From NCBI RefSeq assembly GCF_900086985.1, contig NZ_LT593974.1:1-64000 (forward strand): a stretch of 64,000 nucleotides of DNA, written 5' to 3'. The notes below the pieces were generated by a model. It saw only the letters and a program-made list of their open reading frames with translations. It was not told the DNA's origin and searched no databases. This stretch comes from Halomonas sp. HL-93 (lineage in GTDB: Bacteria > Pseudomonadota > Gammaproteobacteria > Pseudomonadales > Halomonadaceae). The position numbers and the translations under genes are program-made. Shown here piece after piece: positions 1-8,859 of this stretch. Position 1 is the first letter of the stretch. Every line of letters begins with the position of its first letter.

Positions 1-485
1 CGGCCAACGCCATTACCGCCGTGGGCGGGCTAGGCACCATGGTGTCGGCGTTTTTCAATCTGCACAGCACTTGCATTGCTGCGCCAATGACAGGCGTATG
101 TTCCTCGCCAGAAGCGGGGACCCATGATAAGCGTTGGGTAGCGGCGGTGATCGCCGGGGCCATCTTTATCGTTGCCGCGCCTTTTTATGGCTATGTGGTG
201 AGCTTGCTGGAGGCAACGCCGGGCTACTTTATTGCCATTATTGCGGGCTTGGCGCTAATGCGTGTAATTACCTCGGCAATGGCCATCGCCTTTTCCGGCA
301 GGAAGCATGAAGTGGGTGCGCTGTTTGCTTTTTTGATCGCCGCCTCAGAGATTCAAATTTTTGAAATTGGCGCAACCTTCTGGGCATTGGTGCTAGGCGT
401 GGTGGTGTCGATGATGTTTGAAACGAAAGACTTTGATTTTGTGCTGAACCGTGGTGTCGTCAAGAAAGCGAGTGACACACCCTGA
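1..485 (+). CDS. BenE-family benzoate/H+ symporter, C-terminal part (cut by window edge)
   Basis: The reading frame is open from the first bases of the window and stops at 483-485, so only about the last 160 residues of an inner-membrane transporter are present. The visible part has about four hydrophobic segments and aligns by eye with the C-terminal half of the complete BenE-type protein that follows (shared pattern of an AAFFGG/SAFFN segment, then an Ala/Ile-rich helix, a TSxEA/SSPEA-type motif, DKRxVA, and a P-G-xF-A-I/V-A-GLAL helix). Family knowledge: BenE proteins import benzoate or similar aromatic acids with protons. The substrate here is not shown by the sequence. A GTG at 21 is internal, not a start. 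A terminator follows. Confidence 0.75.
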   Translation, partial: ANAITAVGGLGTMVSAFFNLHSTCIAAPMTGVCSSPEAGTHDKRWVAAVIAGAIFIVAAPFYGYVVSLLEATPGYFIAIIAGLALMRVITSAMAIAFSGRKHEVGALFAFLIAASEIQIFEIGATFWALVLGVVVSMMFETKDFDFVLNRGVVKKASDTP

Positions 486-516
486 CCTGCCGCTATTGAT
501 GGTGGTTATCCTCCTT

Positions 517-551
517 GGCCCGCGACTAGTGATAGCGAGCGGGTCTTTTTT
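517..551 (+). terminator. Rho-independent terminator after the first BenE gene
   Basis: CCCGC at 519-523 pairs with GCGGG at 539-543, with a further short CTA/TAG pairing inside the loop, followed by a TC and six T residues. It separates the two tandem BenE-type genes, so the second is probably transcribed from its own promoter. Confidence 0.7.
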
Positions 552-679
552 GTGCGCCCTTACCCTCTTCGCGTCCTGTCGCGGTGTTACCCAATAAAAT
601 ATCCGCGACCGATGAGCACCGCTTGCCAGCTTGGGTGATGGGCAAATAGTAAACTCAATGTTATTGGGGAATTTGTTGC

Positions 680-1852
680 ATGCAGCTTTACAAGGACGCT
701 TCGATACCCGCGATTACGGCTGGCTTCGTGGCGGTTCTCGTGTCTTACTCGGGTCCGCTGGCTATCTTTTTTCAGGCGGCCCACAGTGCGGAAATTTCGA
801 GTGCCATGATGACGTCTTGGGTTTGGGCGATCTCCATTGGCGCAGCTATTTCAGGAATTTTACTCAGTCTGTGGCTCAAGGTGCCGGTGGTGACCGCTTG
901 GTCGGCCCCCGGTACGGCACTGCTGGTGACCTTATTTCCAGGACTTTCGCTCAACGAAGCGATAGGTGCTTATTTAACCGCTTCGGCGGTGATTTTCGTG
1001 ATTGGTATTACCGGTTCTTTTGACCGGATTATTCAGATGATTCCGCCGGGTATTGCCAGTGCAATGATGGCGGGCATCCTGTTTCAGTTTGGGGTAGGGG
1101 TGTTTGATTCATTGGAAAGCGTGCCCGCGCTGGCGATTAGCATGATCATTGCCTATCTGGTCTTCAAACGTTTGACCCCGCGCTACAGCTTGGTGCTACT
1201 GCTGGTGGTGGGCGTTGTGTTGGCGGTGGGGTTGGAGGGAGCCAGTTTGCAGGGTGTCTCTATCCAACTGGCCGAGCCACAATTCATCCGCCCCGAATGG
1301 ACCTGGAATGCCACCTTGAGCTTGGCCATACCGCTGGTACTGGTGAGCTTGACGGGACAATTCTTGCCCGGCATGGCGATCCTGCGTACCTCTGGCTACT
1401 CAACTTCGGCCAAGCCGATTGTCACCGTCGCCAGTATGACCTCCTTTATGACCGCTTTTTTTGGTGGCATCACAACAGTGATTGCGGCGATTACAGCGGC
1501 GATATGTACCAGTAAAGAAGCCCATGAAGACCCGGATAAACGCTATGTAGCTGGCGTCGCCAACGGCGTTTTCTATTTGGTGGGTGGGTCCTTTGCAGGG
1601 ACGATTGTAGCGCTGTTCACCTCATTGCCAGGCGAGTTCGTCGCGGTGCTGGCGGGCCTGGCACTGATTGGCGCGATTACCAGTAACCTGAGCGCCTTTG
1701 CTGCCCATAAGGACCATCTGGAGGCCTCGGTTATTACCTTTATTGCCACGGCCTCCGGCATCAGCTTTTTAGGGCTTGGCTCGGCCTTCTGGGGTGTCAT
1801 TGTTGGGGTTCTTGCTTACAACGTACTGCATCGTCGCTTTACATCTGGTTGA
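680..1852 (+). CDS. benE: BenE-family benzoate/H+ symporter
   Basis: Complete 390-residue polytopic inner-membrane protein, the usual length for BenE, with about 11-12 hydrophobic segments and no signal peptide. Motifs seen: a VVTAWSAPGTALL segment near residue 75, PPGIASAMMAGILFQFG near residue 122, and a TSKEAHEDPDKRYVAG segment near residue 276, all characteristic of this family as I know it. The role inferred is proton-coupled uptake of benzoate or a related aromatic acid. A 154-residue relative precedes it, and a BenM/CatM-like LysR regulator faces it from the other side, which fits an aromatic-acid locus, although no ring-cleavage gene is in the window. Confidence 0.85.
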   Translation: MQLYKDASIPAITAGFVAVLVSYSGPLAIFFQAAHSAEISSAMMTSWVWAISIGAAISGILLSLWLKVPVVTAWSAPGTALLVTLFPGLSLNEAIGAYLTASAVIFVIGITGSFDRIIQMIPPGIASAMMAGILFQFGVGVFDSLESVPALAISMIIAYLVFKRLTPRYSLVLLLVVGVVLAVGLEGASLQGVSIQLAEPQFIRPEWTWNATLSLAIPLVLVSLTGQFLPGMAILRTSGYSTSAKPIVTVASMTSFMTAFFGGITTVIAAITAAICTSKEAHEDPDKRYVAGVANGVFYLVGGSFAGTIVALFTSLPGEFVAVLAGLALIGAITSNLSAFAAHKDHLEASVITFIATASGISFLGLGSAFWGVIVGVLAYNVLHRRFTSG

Positions 1853-1947
1853 AAGTGCAAAAGAGGTAACACCTTTCTGACAGTCGAAGATACGAGGTAT
1901 TTTGCCCCACTGGGTGACGCGGTCGAAGCGAGGACCTTCAACAGCGA

Positions 1948-2850
1948 TTAGGGATAGCGTCCGGAGCGGCGATTTTCGACCAGCACTTCTAAAATCGCGT
2001 TGGCCTCCTTCATAAGAGGCGAGGGTTTTTCACCGCGTCGGCGGCTACAGATCACTGGGGTTACAAGGGTTTTGTCTGCCAGCGTAATATAAGTAATGCC
2101 CTCGCGCTGAACGCGCTTGACCTGCTCGGGCACCAGGGTGATGCCGATGCCGGAGGCCACCAGGCTGAGCGCTGTCTGCAGTTCGTTGGCCTCTTGCACG
2201 ACCTCTACCTTTAATCCCTGTCGGCGGAAAATGCCAAGTATCATGTCCGCCATGCTCGGGCGAGGCTTGGCCGGGAAGAGAATTAGCGGGTAGCGCGCGA
2301 GTTCTTCACAGCTCGGGGACGTGCCTTCTAAAGGGTGACCATTAGGTAACGCTGCAATTAACGGCTCATCAAAAAGAATCTCTTGTTCGACGTCAGGGTC
2401 ATCGAGTCGTAAACGGCCAAACCCGATATCAATACGGCCAGCTTTGAGGGCCTGAATTTGCTGGACAGTGGTGAGCTCTGCTAAAGAAAGCTCGACATTA
2501 TCCTTTTGGCGCAGGTCGCGCACCATCATCGGCAACTGGCCATAAAACACGGAGGGTACAAAACCAATGCCAAAGAGCATACGTTTGCTGCGTGCCATGC
2601 GGCGCGTAGCATCAATGGTTACGTCGACTTTTTCTAATATTTGTAGCGCATGCTGCTGAAAAAATACGCCAGCGGGGGTCAAGCGCAGGCCCCTCGTGCT
2701 GCGCTCAAATAGTTCAGCGCCTACTTCTTGTTCCAGTTGTTTGATTTGGCGAGATAAAGGCGGCTGCGACATGTGCAGGCGCTCGGCTGCGCAGGTGAGG
2801 TTAAGCTCCTCAGCAACGATACAAAAATACCTCAAATGGCGCAGTTCCAT
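1948..2850 (-). CDS. LysR-family regulator, BenM/CatM-like
   Basis: A 300-residue LysR transcription factor. Residues 1-60 form the winged helix-turn-helix (MELRHLRYFCIVAEELNLT start, then RLHMSQPPLSRQIKQLE), and residues about 90-295 form the periplasmic-binding-protein-like effector domain. The N-terminus and a GFVPSVFYGQLP segment resemble the BenM/CatM/CatR group that senses muconate or benzoate. The start is supported by GGAGGTATC directly before the ATG on the minus strand. It is convergent with benE. Likely role (inference): control of an aromatic-acid locus, possibly the BenE genes; the effector cannot be read from sequence. Confidence 0.85.
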   Translation of the reverse strand: MELRHLRYFCIVAEELNLTCAAERLHMSQPPLSRQIKQLEQEVGAELFERSTRGLRLTPAGVFFQQHALQILEKVDVTIDATRRMARSKRMLFGIGFVPSVFYGQLPMMVRDLRQKDNVELSLAELTTVQQIQALKAGRIDIGFGRLRLDDPDVEQEILFDEPLIAALPNGHPLEGTSPSCEELARYPLILFPAKPRPSMADMILGIFRRQGLKVEVVQEANELQTALSLVASGIGITLVPEQVKRVQREGITYITLADKTLVTPVICSRRRGEKPSPLMKEANAILEVLVENRRSGRYP

Positions 2851-3064
2851 GATACCTCCAGGGTATGAGCGGCTGCTTAAACAATATTGGTTTTATCATT
2901 TTGTTGGCAGCAGGCTATTTATCGTTGGATGGCAAGACAACGCCGCTGTTGCGTCAGATTCACTTGCTGGTCTTATCATACAATTTTTCGACCGTTAGCG
3001 ATGAAATGCTGTCTAGCGAAAAAACGTACTGACAAAACAAACCTACTAAGAAGGTAATTTCATT

Positions 3065-3508
3065 ATGTATAACCGTATTCTCGTTCCCATTGATGGTTCG
3101 GAAAATGCAAAGCAAGCACTATCCGTCGCTTGCAGGCTGTTGGGCCAAAACGATGCAACGCTTTATTTGCTGCATATACCCCAAGCGCTGGCCTACGAGG
3201 CTACCTTGGTATGGGGGGTAGGCGCACTTAATGCTGAAACCTCCCTTGACGAACGCCGGAAGGCAGGCGAGCAGTTACTTGAGCAAGCGCTCGCGTCAGC
3301 GCGCGAGCAAGGTGCTCAGCAGGCTGAAAAGCATCTTGTACAAGGTGACCCGGTGAGAGTGATTTTGGATACTGCCAACGAACTGAGAGTCGATACGATT
3401 GTTATGGGAAGCCGTGGCCTAAGCGATTTGGCTGGTGTCATGATTGGCAGCGTTTCCCACAAGGTAAGCCATTCCGCGAAGTGTCGGGTCATCACCGTCA
3501 GCCAGTAG
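3065..3508 (+). CDS. Universal stress protein, UspA family
   Basis: A 147-residue single-domain Usp protein. It begins with the typical MYNRILVPIDGSENAKQAL strand-loop and carries the ATP-binding pattern G-2x-G-9x-G(S) near residues 119-133 (GSRGLSDLAGVMIGSVS), which suggests an ATP-binding type. It is transcribed away from the LysR gene, with an AAGAAGG ribosome site ahead of the ATG. It is monocistronic as far as can be seen, with mscL starting 180 bases further on. Its particular role is unknown; Usp proteins in halophiles often accompany transporters. Confidence 0.85.
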   Translation: MYNRILVPIDGSENAKQALSVACRLLGQNDATLYLLHIPQALAYEATLVWGVGALNAETSLDERRKAGEQLLEQALASAREQGAQQAEKHLVQGDPVRVILDTANELRVDTIVMGSRGLSDLAGVMIGSVSHKVSHSAKCRVITVSQ

Positions 3509-3689
3509 GGCCATGCTGGTATTAAGCCAACAGCTCTCCTGCATATTGAAGTGTGCCTGAGTCCACGCCACCGCTTGGTGCTTTGTTCATGCACCAGGAA
3601 AAAATTGCGTTTAATGAAATAAACGTTGATAAATTCGCTGGATGAGGTAGTTGTGACGGCCTGAATGGGCATTTTTAAAGGGCATCGCA

Positions 3690-4181
3690 ATGGCAAAGAT
3701 TTTCAAGGAATTCCGTGAGTTTGCTGTGAGAGGCAACGTCGTGGATATGGCCGTGGGTATTATCATTGGCGGGGCATTTACACTGATCGTGCAAAGCCTG
3801 GTGGCCGACGTGATGAATCCGCTAATCGGTTTGCTGGTGGGCGGTATTGATTTTTCGAACCTGTTTATTGTTCTGCGCGAGGGGGTTACCGATGGCCCTT
3901 ATGCAACGCTTGCCGAGGCCCAGGCCGCGGGGGCCGTGACCTTGAACGTCGGGCTATTTGTCAACGCGGTGGTCAGTTTTACGATTGTTGCTTTTGTGGT
4001 GTTTCTACTGGTGCGTACCATCAATCGCTTAAAACGTGAAGAAGCAGTGGCGCCAGCAAGCCCTACGGAGCAGCCCTGCCCTTATTGCTTGATGATCGTG
4101 CCCATCAAGGCAACGCGCTGCGGTCATTGCACGGCGATGTTGCCGGGGAGTGACGCCGCTGGGCACCAGGCAGACAGCTGA
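3690..4181 (+). CDS. mscL: Large-conductance mechanosensitive channel MscL with C-terminal zinc-ribbon-like tail
   Basis: MscL opens under membrane tension to release solutes on hypo-osmotic shock. The sequence shows the conserved N-terminal [23 protein letters not shown], the first transmembrane helix at about residues 18-45, a periplasmic loop and the second helix at about residues 85-109. At 163 residues it is longer than the roughly 136-residue E. coli protein. The extra tail holds two CxxC pairs (Cys130/Cys133 and Cys144/Cys147) forming a zinc-ribbon-like module. Such tails occur in some MscL homologues; whether metal is bound here is inference. A bidirectional terminator follows at once. 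Confidence 0.93.
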   Translation: MAKIFKEFREFAVRGNVVDMAVGIIIGGAFTLIVQSLVADVMNPLIGLLVGGIDFSNLFIVLREGVTDGPYATLAEAQAAGAVTLNVGLFVNAVVSFTIVAFVVFLLVRTINRLKREEAVAPASPTEQPCPYCLMIVPIKATRCGHCTAMLPGSDAAGHQADS

Positions 4182-4197
4182 GCGTTTTACAAGCCAT

Positions 4198-4225
4198 AAA
4201 AAAGGTGCCGGGGGGCACCTTTTTT
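4198..4225. terminator. Bidirectional Rho-independent terminator between mscL and hemY
   Basis: Six A residues, GGTGCC (4204-4209), a G4 loop, GGCACC (4214-4219) and six T residues. The A-run and T-run make it work in both directions, serving mscL on the plus strand and the hemCDXY operon on the minus strand. Confidence 0.9.
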
Positions 4226-4243
4226 AGTGGCAACGGGCCGTCA

Positions 4244-5503
4244 CTAAGCGCGCTTGGCGGCTTTTTTGTCGCCCGGCTGGCTGTCGCTTGCATCGCTGGG
4301 TTGGGGTAGCGAAGGCAGCGATTTCGCCAGCATTTCCACGCTGTGGCGGTAGTAAAGCTGGCTCTTGTTATGCTCGCCTAGGCTTGCATAGAGGCGGGCA
4401 AGTTCGGCACACACCACGCCGCTGGGGCGCTGGCGCTGGCTGGCCTCAAAGTACTCTTGTGCTTTGGTCCATTTGCCGGTGCGTAGCGACAGTCGACCGC
4501 AGGCAAGCAGCAACTCAGGGTCGTTGGGCCGCTCCTGAAGCCACTTTTCGGCCTTGGCAAGCTGGCGCCCTGGATCAACATTCAACAGCCCATAGCGTTT
4601 CACAAGGCGGGCATCCCAGTGGTGGTCGAGGGAATGGTTGAGTAACCGCTCGGCAATGGTGTCTTCGTTGGCCTGCAGCAGTGCTTCGGTGTAAAGCACG
4701 ATGAGCTCGGTCTTGCCGCGCAGGTAGTCGGGCATGTCGGCCCATAGGCTGCGTACGCGTTCGATATCGCTGGGGTTTTTGGCCTCGAAGATAATCAATT
4801 CGCGATAGGCCTTAAACTCAAGCTCCTCGCGTTCCTGCGGTGAAATCAGCTTTTGCGCCGCTAAACGGGGGATCAATCGACGTAGCCCTTCCCAGTCGTT
4901 GACGCTCAGGTACACCTGTTTAAGCAGCTTGAGCACCTGCGGGTGATTGGAAAGTTGCTTATCCAGTCGGTTAAGAATCGCAAGCGCTTCTTCGGGCTGT
5001 TGGCGGTCGATTAATAGCTGGGCTTGCATTAAGCCAATTGCCGTATCGGCGCCCTCGGTGGTCAGTTGGGCCTGATTGATGTGTTCCTGCGACTGGGTAT
5101 AGCGTCCTTGGTAGTGTGCCGCCAAGGCAGCCGATAGGTAGTTGACCAGCGGGGTGCTGGAGTCGTCGGCGGCTTTGACCAGGGTTTTTTCGGCGCGCTT
5201 CCAGCGTCCTTCGGTCATGGCCACTAGGCCGCGAACGGTACGTTTCATGGCGCGACGGTTGCGGGCGCGGCTATTCCAGGTGCGAAAACGGCCGACCGGG
5301 CGAATCATGCCGCTTAGCAGACGCAGCACAAAATGCACCACCAGGAAGGCGGCTAACAGCAGTACCAGACCGAACCAAAAGGACGTTTGTACGGAGGTAT
5401 CGCCGACGCGGATCAACCAATAGCCGGGTACCGACATCATCAGGTGTCCGAACAGCGCGCCAATGGCGAGCCCGGCAACAATTAGCAGGATGAGCTTTCT
5501 CAT
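4244..5503 (-). CDS. hemY: HemY-like TPR membrane protein of the haem operon
   Basis: A 419-residue protein with two N-terminal transmembrane helices (about residues 3-24 and 40-63) followed by a cytoplasmic or periplasmic helical-repeat region of TPR type, the layout of gammaproteobacterial HemY. Despite the name it is not protoporphyrinogen oxidase; its exact role in tetrapyrrole synthesis is unsettled. It is the last gene of hemC-hemD-hemX-hemY and its ATG overlaps the hemX stop by four bases, with GGAGGTGAGTC as ribosome site. The C-terminus is lysine-rich. Transcription ends at the shared terminator before mscL. Confidence 0.9.
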   Translation of the reverse strand: MRKLILLIVAGLAIGALFGHLMMSVPGYWLIRVGDTSVQTSFWFGLVLLLAAFLVVHFVLRLLSGMIRPVGRFRTWNSRARNRRAMKRTVRGLVAMTEGRWKRAEKTLVKAADDSSTPLVNYLSAALAAHYQGRYTQSQEHINQAQLTTEGADTAIGLMQAQLLIDRQQPEEALAILNRLDKQLSNHPQVLKLLKQVYLSVNDWEGLRRLIPRLAAQKLISPQEREELEFKAYRELIIFEAKNPSDIERVRSLWADMPDYLRGKTELIVLYTEALLQANEDTIAERLLNHSLDHHWDARLVKRYGLLNVDPGRQLAKAEKWLQERPNDPELLLACGRLSLRTGKWTKAQEYFEASQRQRPSGVVCAELARLYASLGEHNKSQLYYRHSVEMLAKSLPSLPQPSDASDSQPGDKKAAKRA

Positions 5504-7017
5504 GACTCACCTCCCTCTTGTTGACGCGACTCGTGACGGTTCTCGATAAACTCCGCCATGGCCTGTTGTGAGGCGCTGATATCCGGCAGTTCGGGTTCAA
5601 CGGTCACCTCTTTGAGCTCTTCAAGGCGTTCGATAACCCGCTGGGCTTCTTCGCGAGAGGTATCGTAGTAGCCATCGATCAGATCTAACGCCTTATCGAT
5701 ACTTGCTTCATAGAGCGACTGCTCTTCTTTGAGCAGGGCTAACTGTGACTGTTCGAGGATCAAGCGTAGGCTTTGGCGCAGATAAGACTCTTGTTCCGGC
5801 GTGACGAGCGCTTCAAGGGCTTCGTCATGGTGACGGATCATTACCAAGTCTTTCAGCTCTTCGCCTAAGCGAGCCAGCTGGCGTTGGAAGGTGCCCGTGG
5901 GAGGTTCTTCAATGCTCGATGTGACGGCACTCTCTTCCACGTCTTGGGAAAGCCGCAATCCAGCCACGCGCTCTTGCTGGGCATTGAGAGCCAGGTAAAC
6001 CCCGGTGCGGTCCAGGCGGGGAACGGCGTCAAGCGCGGCCAGCTCGTTGGCGATTTCACGCCGAACGGGGGTCAGCGCGGGATTATCGGCATCTACTAAG
6101 CGTGCATCGGCAGTGCGCAGCAGTGCAGCGGCACCTTCAACGTCACCCTCTAACTGTAAACGTTGATTGGCAAGGCGCAGCAAATAGGCGGCCTCGGCAT
6201 GCAGCCAGTCACGCTCATCGGTTTCCTGCTCTTGAGAGAGCTGGTCCAGTACGTCGTCAAGGGTGTCGTCGACGTTGCTACGGTAGTCGGTGAACTCATC
6301 GCGCAGGTCGCTCACGGTGTTATCGAGCGCTTGCTCGCGCTCGGCTTCGCCGCTTTCAAGCTGTGAGGCAAGGTCGTCGACGGACTGCTGTGAGGCGCTG
6401 CTTTCGGCGCGCTCGGTGAGCTCATTGAGGCGTTGCTGCTGGGCTTCCAAACGCAGCCAGCCCTGCCAAGCGATCACGCCCACGGCGATGGCCAGTAACA
6501 CCACCAGGACTATCGCGAAACCGCCTTTCCCCTTGCCGCCGCCAGTGGTCGTGGTGGTTTGGGGGGGAGGGCTTTGCTTGCTGCCCGATGAGGACGTTGA
6601 GGATGAAGCCGCTGCACTGTTGGAAGACTTATCCTGTGTGGAGGACGTCGTCTTGGGCTTGCTGGCAGGTGGCGTAGTTTTCGTCCCATTGCTTGACTGG
6701 CTCGCCGTTGATTCGTTTTGCTGGGCGGAGCTTGTGGGCGTACTTTGTTTTTTTGCCTGTGTTGTGTCCTGGGCCGCGTTTTTGGCGCTTTTTTGACGTC
6801 GCCGTGAGCGCTGGCCATTGGATGAGGAAGCAGGCGTCTGCGGCGACGTTGAGGCGGACGTTTCTGTCGTGGGGCTGGAATCGTCGCCCCTACTATCAGA
6901 GGGGCTGGTAGCCGGGGAATCGGTCGTGGAAGATGACGGCGGGGTCGCCTTGTGCTCATCGACGTTATTCGCCGCGTTTTTCTGGGTGTCGTCCTGATCG
7001 CTTGTTTGTTTGCTCAT
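5500..7017 (-). CDS. hemX: HemX-like membrane protein with long low-complexity N-terminus
   Basis: A 505-residue protein, longer than the roughly 393 residues of E. coli HemX. Residues 1-165 are almost entirely Ser, Thr, Pro, Gln, Asn and Lys and look disordered. A single transmembrane helix follows (about 167-185), then a coiled coil (about 188-270) and a helical C-terminal domain typical of the HemX family. The methyltransferase name attached to this family is not supported by a SAM-binding motif. It lies between hemD and hemY in the haem operon, which suggests a structural or scaffolding role in tetrapyrrole synthesis. Confidence 0.88.
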   Translation of the reverse strand: MSKQTSDQDDTQKNAANNVDEHKATPPSSSTTDSPATSPSDSRGDDSSPTTETSASTSPQTPASSSNGQRSRRRQKSAKNAAQDTTQAKKQSTPTSSAQQNESTASQSSNGTKTTPPASKPKTTSSTQDKSSNSAAASSSTSSSGSKQSPPPQTTTTTGGGKGKGGFAIVLVVLLAIAVGVIAWQGWLRLEAQQQRLNELTERAESSASQQSVDDLASQLESGEAEREQALDNTVSDLRDEFTDYRSNVDDTLDDVLDQLSQEQETDERDWLHAEAAYLLRLANQRLQLEGDVEGAAALLRTADARLVDADNPALTPVRREIANELAALDAVPRLDRTGVYLALNAQQERVAGLRLSQDVEESAVTSSIEEPPTGTFQRQLARLGEELKDLVMIRHHDEALEALVTPEQESYLRQSLRLILEQSQLALLKEEQSLYEASIDKALDLIDGYYDTSREEAQRVIERLEELKEVTVEPELPDISASQQAMAEFIENRHESRQQEGGES

Positions 7018-7068
7018 CTGTCGCTAGCCCTTGTTAAGTTCCTTGATCGACATCGGCACCCGCTGGGT

Positions 7069-7812
7069 CTAGGTCCGAGCCAACGCGGCGATTAACGCCG
7101 GTGGTGTGGCTCCTGACGCCACGATGGGGGCACAAAACCCCAGTCTTTCAGCCAGTGTAGCCAAACGGCGACTGGAAACGATTAGCGGTTGGTTCAACGC
7201 TGCCGGTTGGCACCATTTTGCCAGATGTTCTAAGAGTTCGCCGCTGGTGACGATCAACGCCCGGTAATTGCCTGCGGCAAGACGGGCTTGCATGGGTCCC
7301 GTGGGTGCCAGCAAGCGGCGTCGATACACGGCCAAGGGCGTTACCCGGGCGCCCCGCTCGGCAAGCGTATCGGCCAGCAGCGAACGCCCGCCTTCCCCTG
7401 CCACGATTAGGACGCGTTGTTGGCTTAGCGCTTGAAGCGAAGCTAGACGAAGCAGGGATTCGCTGGTGTCCTCGCCATCGCTCGACGGTGGAACATGTAC
7501 CCGAACCCCTAGCTGTTCGTAAAGCATCGCCGCAGTACTTTGCCCCACGCTGTAGTAGTCAATGCCAATCGGTAACTGTGGCCAGTAGCGATCAAGCGCC
7601 TCGCTCAAACAGTCAGCCGCAAAGGGGCTGATGACGACTATCTTATGGTACTGATCAATATCTAGCCAAACTTGGCGCATGGCGGCGTCTTCAGGCAACG
7701 CCTGGAGCTGCATCACGTCAAGCACTTCAACGTTGCTGCCCTCGCGGCGCAGCGCTTCGGCAAGGGCCGCCCCGCGTGACCCCGGGCGGGTGATAAGCAC
7801 CGGTAGCGTCAT
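7069..7812 (-). CDS. hemD: Uroporphyrinogen-III synthase
   Basis: A 247-residue soluble enzyme that closes hydroxymethylbilane with inversion of ring D to give uroporphyrinogen III. Two alternating alpha/beta domains are apparent ([22 protein letters not shown] at the N-terminus, [22 protein letters not shown] near residue 135, and an [13 protein letters not shown] segment near residue 185). The family is weakly conserved, so the operon position directly after hemC is important evidence. Its start overlaps the hemC stop by four bases, indicating translational coupling. Confidence 0.93.
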   Translation of the reverse strand: MTLPVLITRPGSRGAALAEALRREGSNVEVLDVMQLQALPEDAAMRQVWLDIDQYHKIVVISPFAADCLSEALDRYWPQLPIGIDYYSVGQSTAAMLYEQLGVRVHVPPSSDGEDTSESLLRLASLQALSQQRVLIVAGEGGRSLLADTLAERGARVTPLAVYRRRLLAPTGPMQARLAAGNYRALIVTSGELLEHLAKWCQPAALNQPLIVSSRRLATLAERLGFCAPIVASGATPPALIAALART

Positions 7813-8753
7813 ACGTTGTTGCCGTACACCTCGGCCAAAATCTTACCTGCCCCTTGATCCAGCAGTTCTTCGGCAATTCGGATACCCAGCGCTTCTGGCT
7901 CATGCATTGAACCGCTACCTTCCGCGCGAAGCACCTCAGTGCCTTCCGGGTTGCCCACAAGGCCGCGTAGCCACATCGTTTCGTGCTCGAGGTTAAGCAC
8001 CGCATGGCCGGCAATGGGCACCTGGCAGCCGCCTTCAAGGCGCGTATTCATCGCTCTTTCCGCGCGAACGCGTGTTGCGGTATCAGCATCGTCTAACGGC
8101 GCTAGGAGTGCAATTAATTCAGGATCATGAAGACGGCATTCAATGCCCAGTGCGCCCTGACCGCAGGCAGGTAAGCATATTTCAGGTGGCAGGGCTTGAG
8201 TAATGCGGGCGTCAAGGCCTAGCCGTTTGAGGCCCGAGGTCGCCAGGATAATCGCATCGAATTCGCCGCTATCCAGCTTGCCCAGACGGGTTTGCACATT
8301 GCCGCGCAGGTTCAGGATGCTGAGGTCGGGTCGTGCCTCACGCATCTGCAGGCCACGGCGTAGGCTGGCTGTACCCACGCGCGCGCCTTCCGGTAGCTCG
8401 TCTATACTGTGGTAATGGTTTGAGACAAACGCATCGGTGGGGTCGGCGCCTTCTAAAATTACCGACAGGCCCAAGCCTTCGGGAAAATGCATGGGCACGT
8501 CTTTCATGGAATGAACGGCAATATCGGCACGCCCATCCAGCATGGCGTCTTCCAGTTCTTTAACAAATAATCCCTTGCCGCCAATTTTGGAGAGTGGCGT
8601 GTCGGTGATCTTGTCACCCTTGGTTGATAGTGGCACAAGCTCCACCTCAAGCCCGCTGTGCACCGCCATCAGGCGGTCGCGAACATGCTCTGCTTGCCAC
8701 ATCGCCAGTTGGCTTTTCCGCGTGGCGATGCGTAATTTGGTGATAGATGCCAC
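7809..8753 (-). CDS. hemC: Hydroxymethylbilane synthase (porphobilinogen deaminase)
   Basis: A 314-residue enzyme that polymerises four porphobilinogens. Seen: the N-terminal [35 protein letters not shown], and the [10 protein letters not shown] motif whose Cys243 carries the dipyrromethane cofactor. I chose the GTG at 8753 because AAGGAG lies seven bases upstream and the protein then starts like other HemC proteins; an in-frame ATG at 8816 would add 21 unlike residues. It is first in the hemCDXY operon and is divergent from the LOV-GGDEF-EAL gene, so the promoter must lie in about 8754-8860. Confidence 0.95.
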   Translation of the reverse strand: MASITKLRIATRKSQLAMWQAEHVRDRLMAVHSGLEVELVPLSTKGDKITDTPLSKIGGKGLFVKELEDAMLDGRADIAVHSMKDVPMHFPEGLGLSVILEGADPTDAFVSNHYHSIDELPEGARVGTASLRRGLQMREARPDLSILNLRGNVQTRLGKLDSGEFDAIILATSGLKRLGLDARITQALPPEICLPACGQGALGIECRLHDPELIALLAPLDDADTATRVRAERAMNTRLEGGCQVPIAGHAVLNLEHETMWLRGLVGNPEGTEVLRAEGSGSMHEPEALGIRIAEELLDQGAGKILAEVYGNNV

Positions 8754-8859
8754 GTTATTCTCCTTATTGCCGCTTACACGGCGCGTCAAACTATGATAAT
8801 TCTCATCATAAAGCACCCGGCGACACAGTAAAAATAGCCAACGCCGTAGGCGGCCTTAT

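Noticed and set aside
6290-6796. A 168-codon plus-strand frame opposite hemX
   Set aside because: It mirrors the low-complexity Ser/Thr region of hemX and ends in a hydrophobic artefact; no ribosome site or motif.
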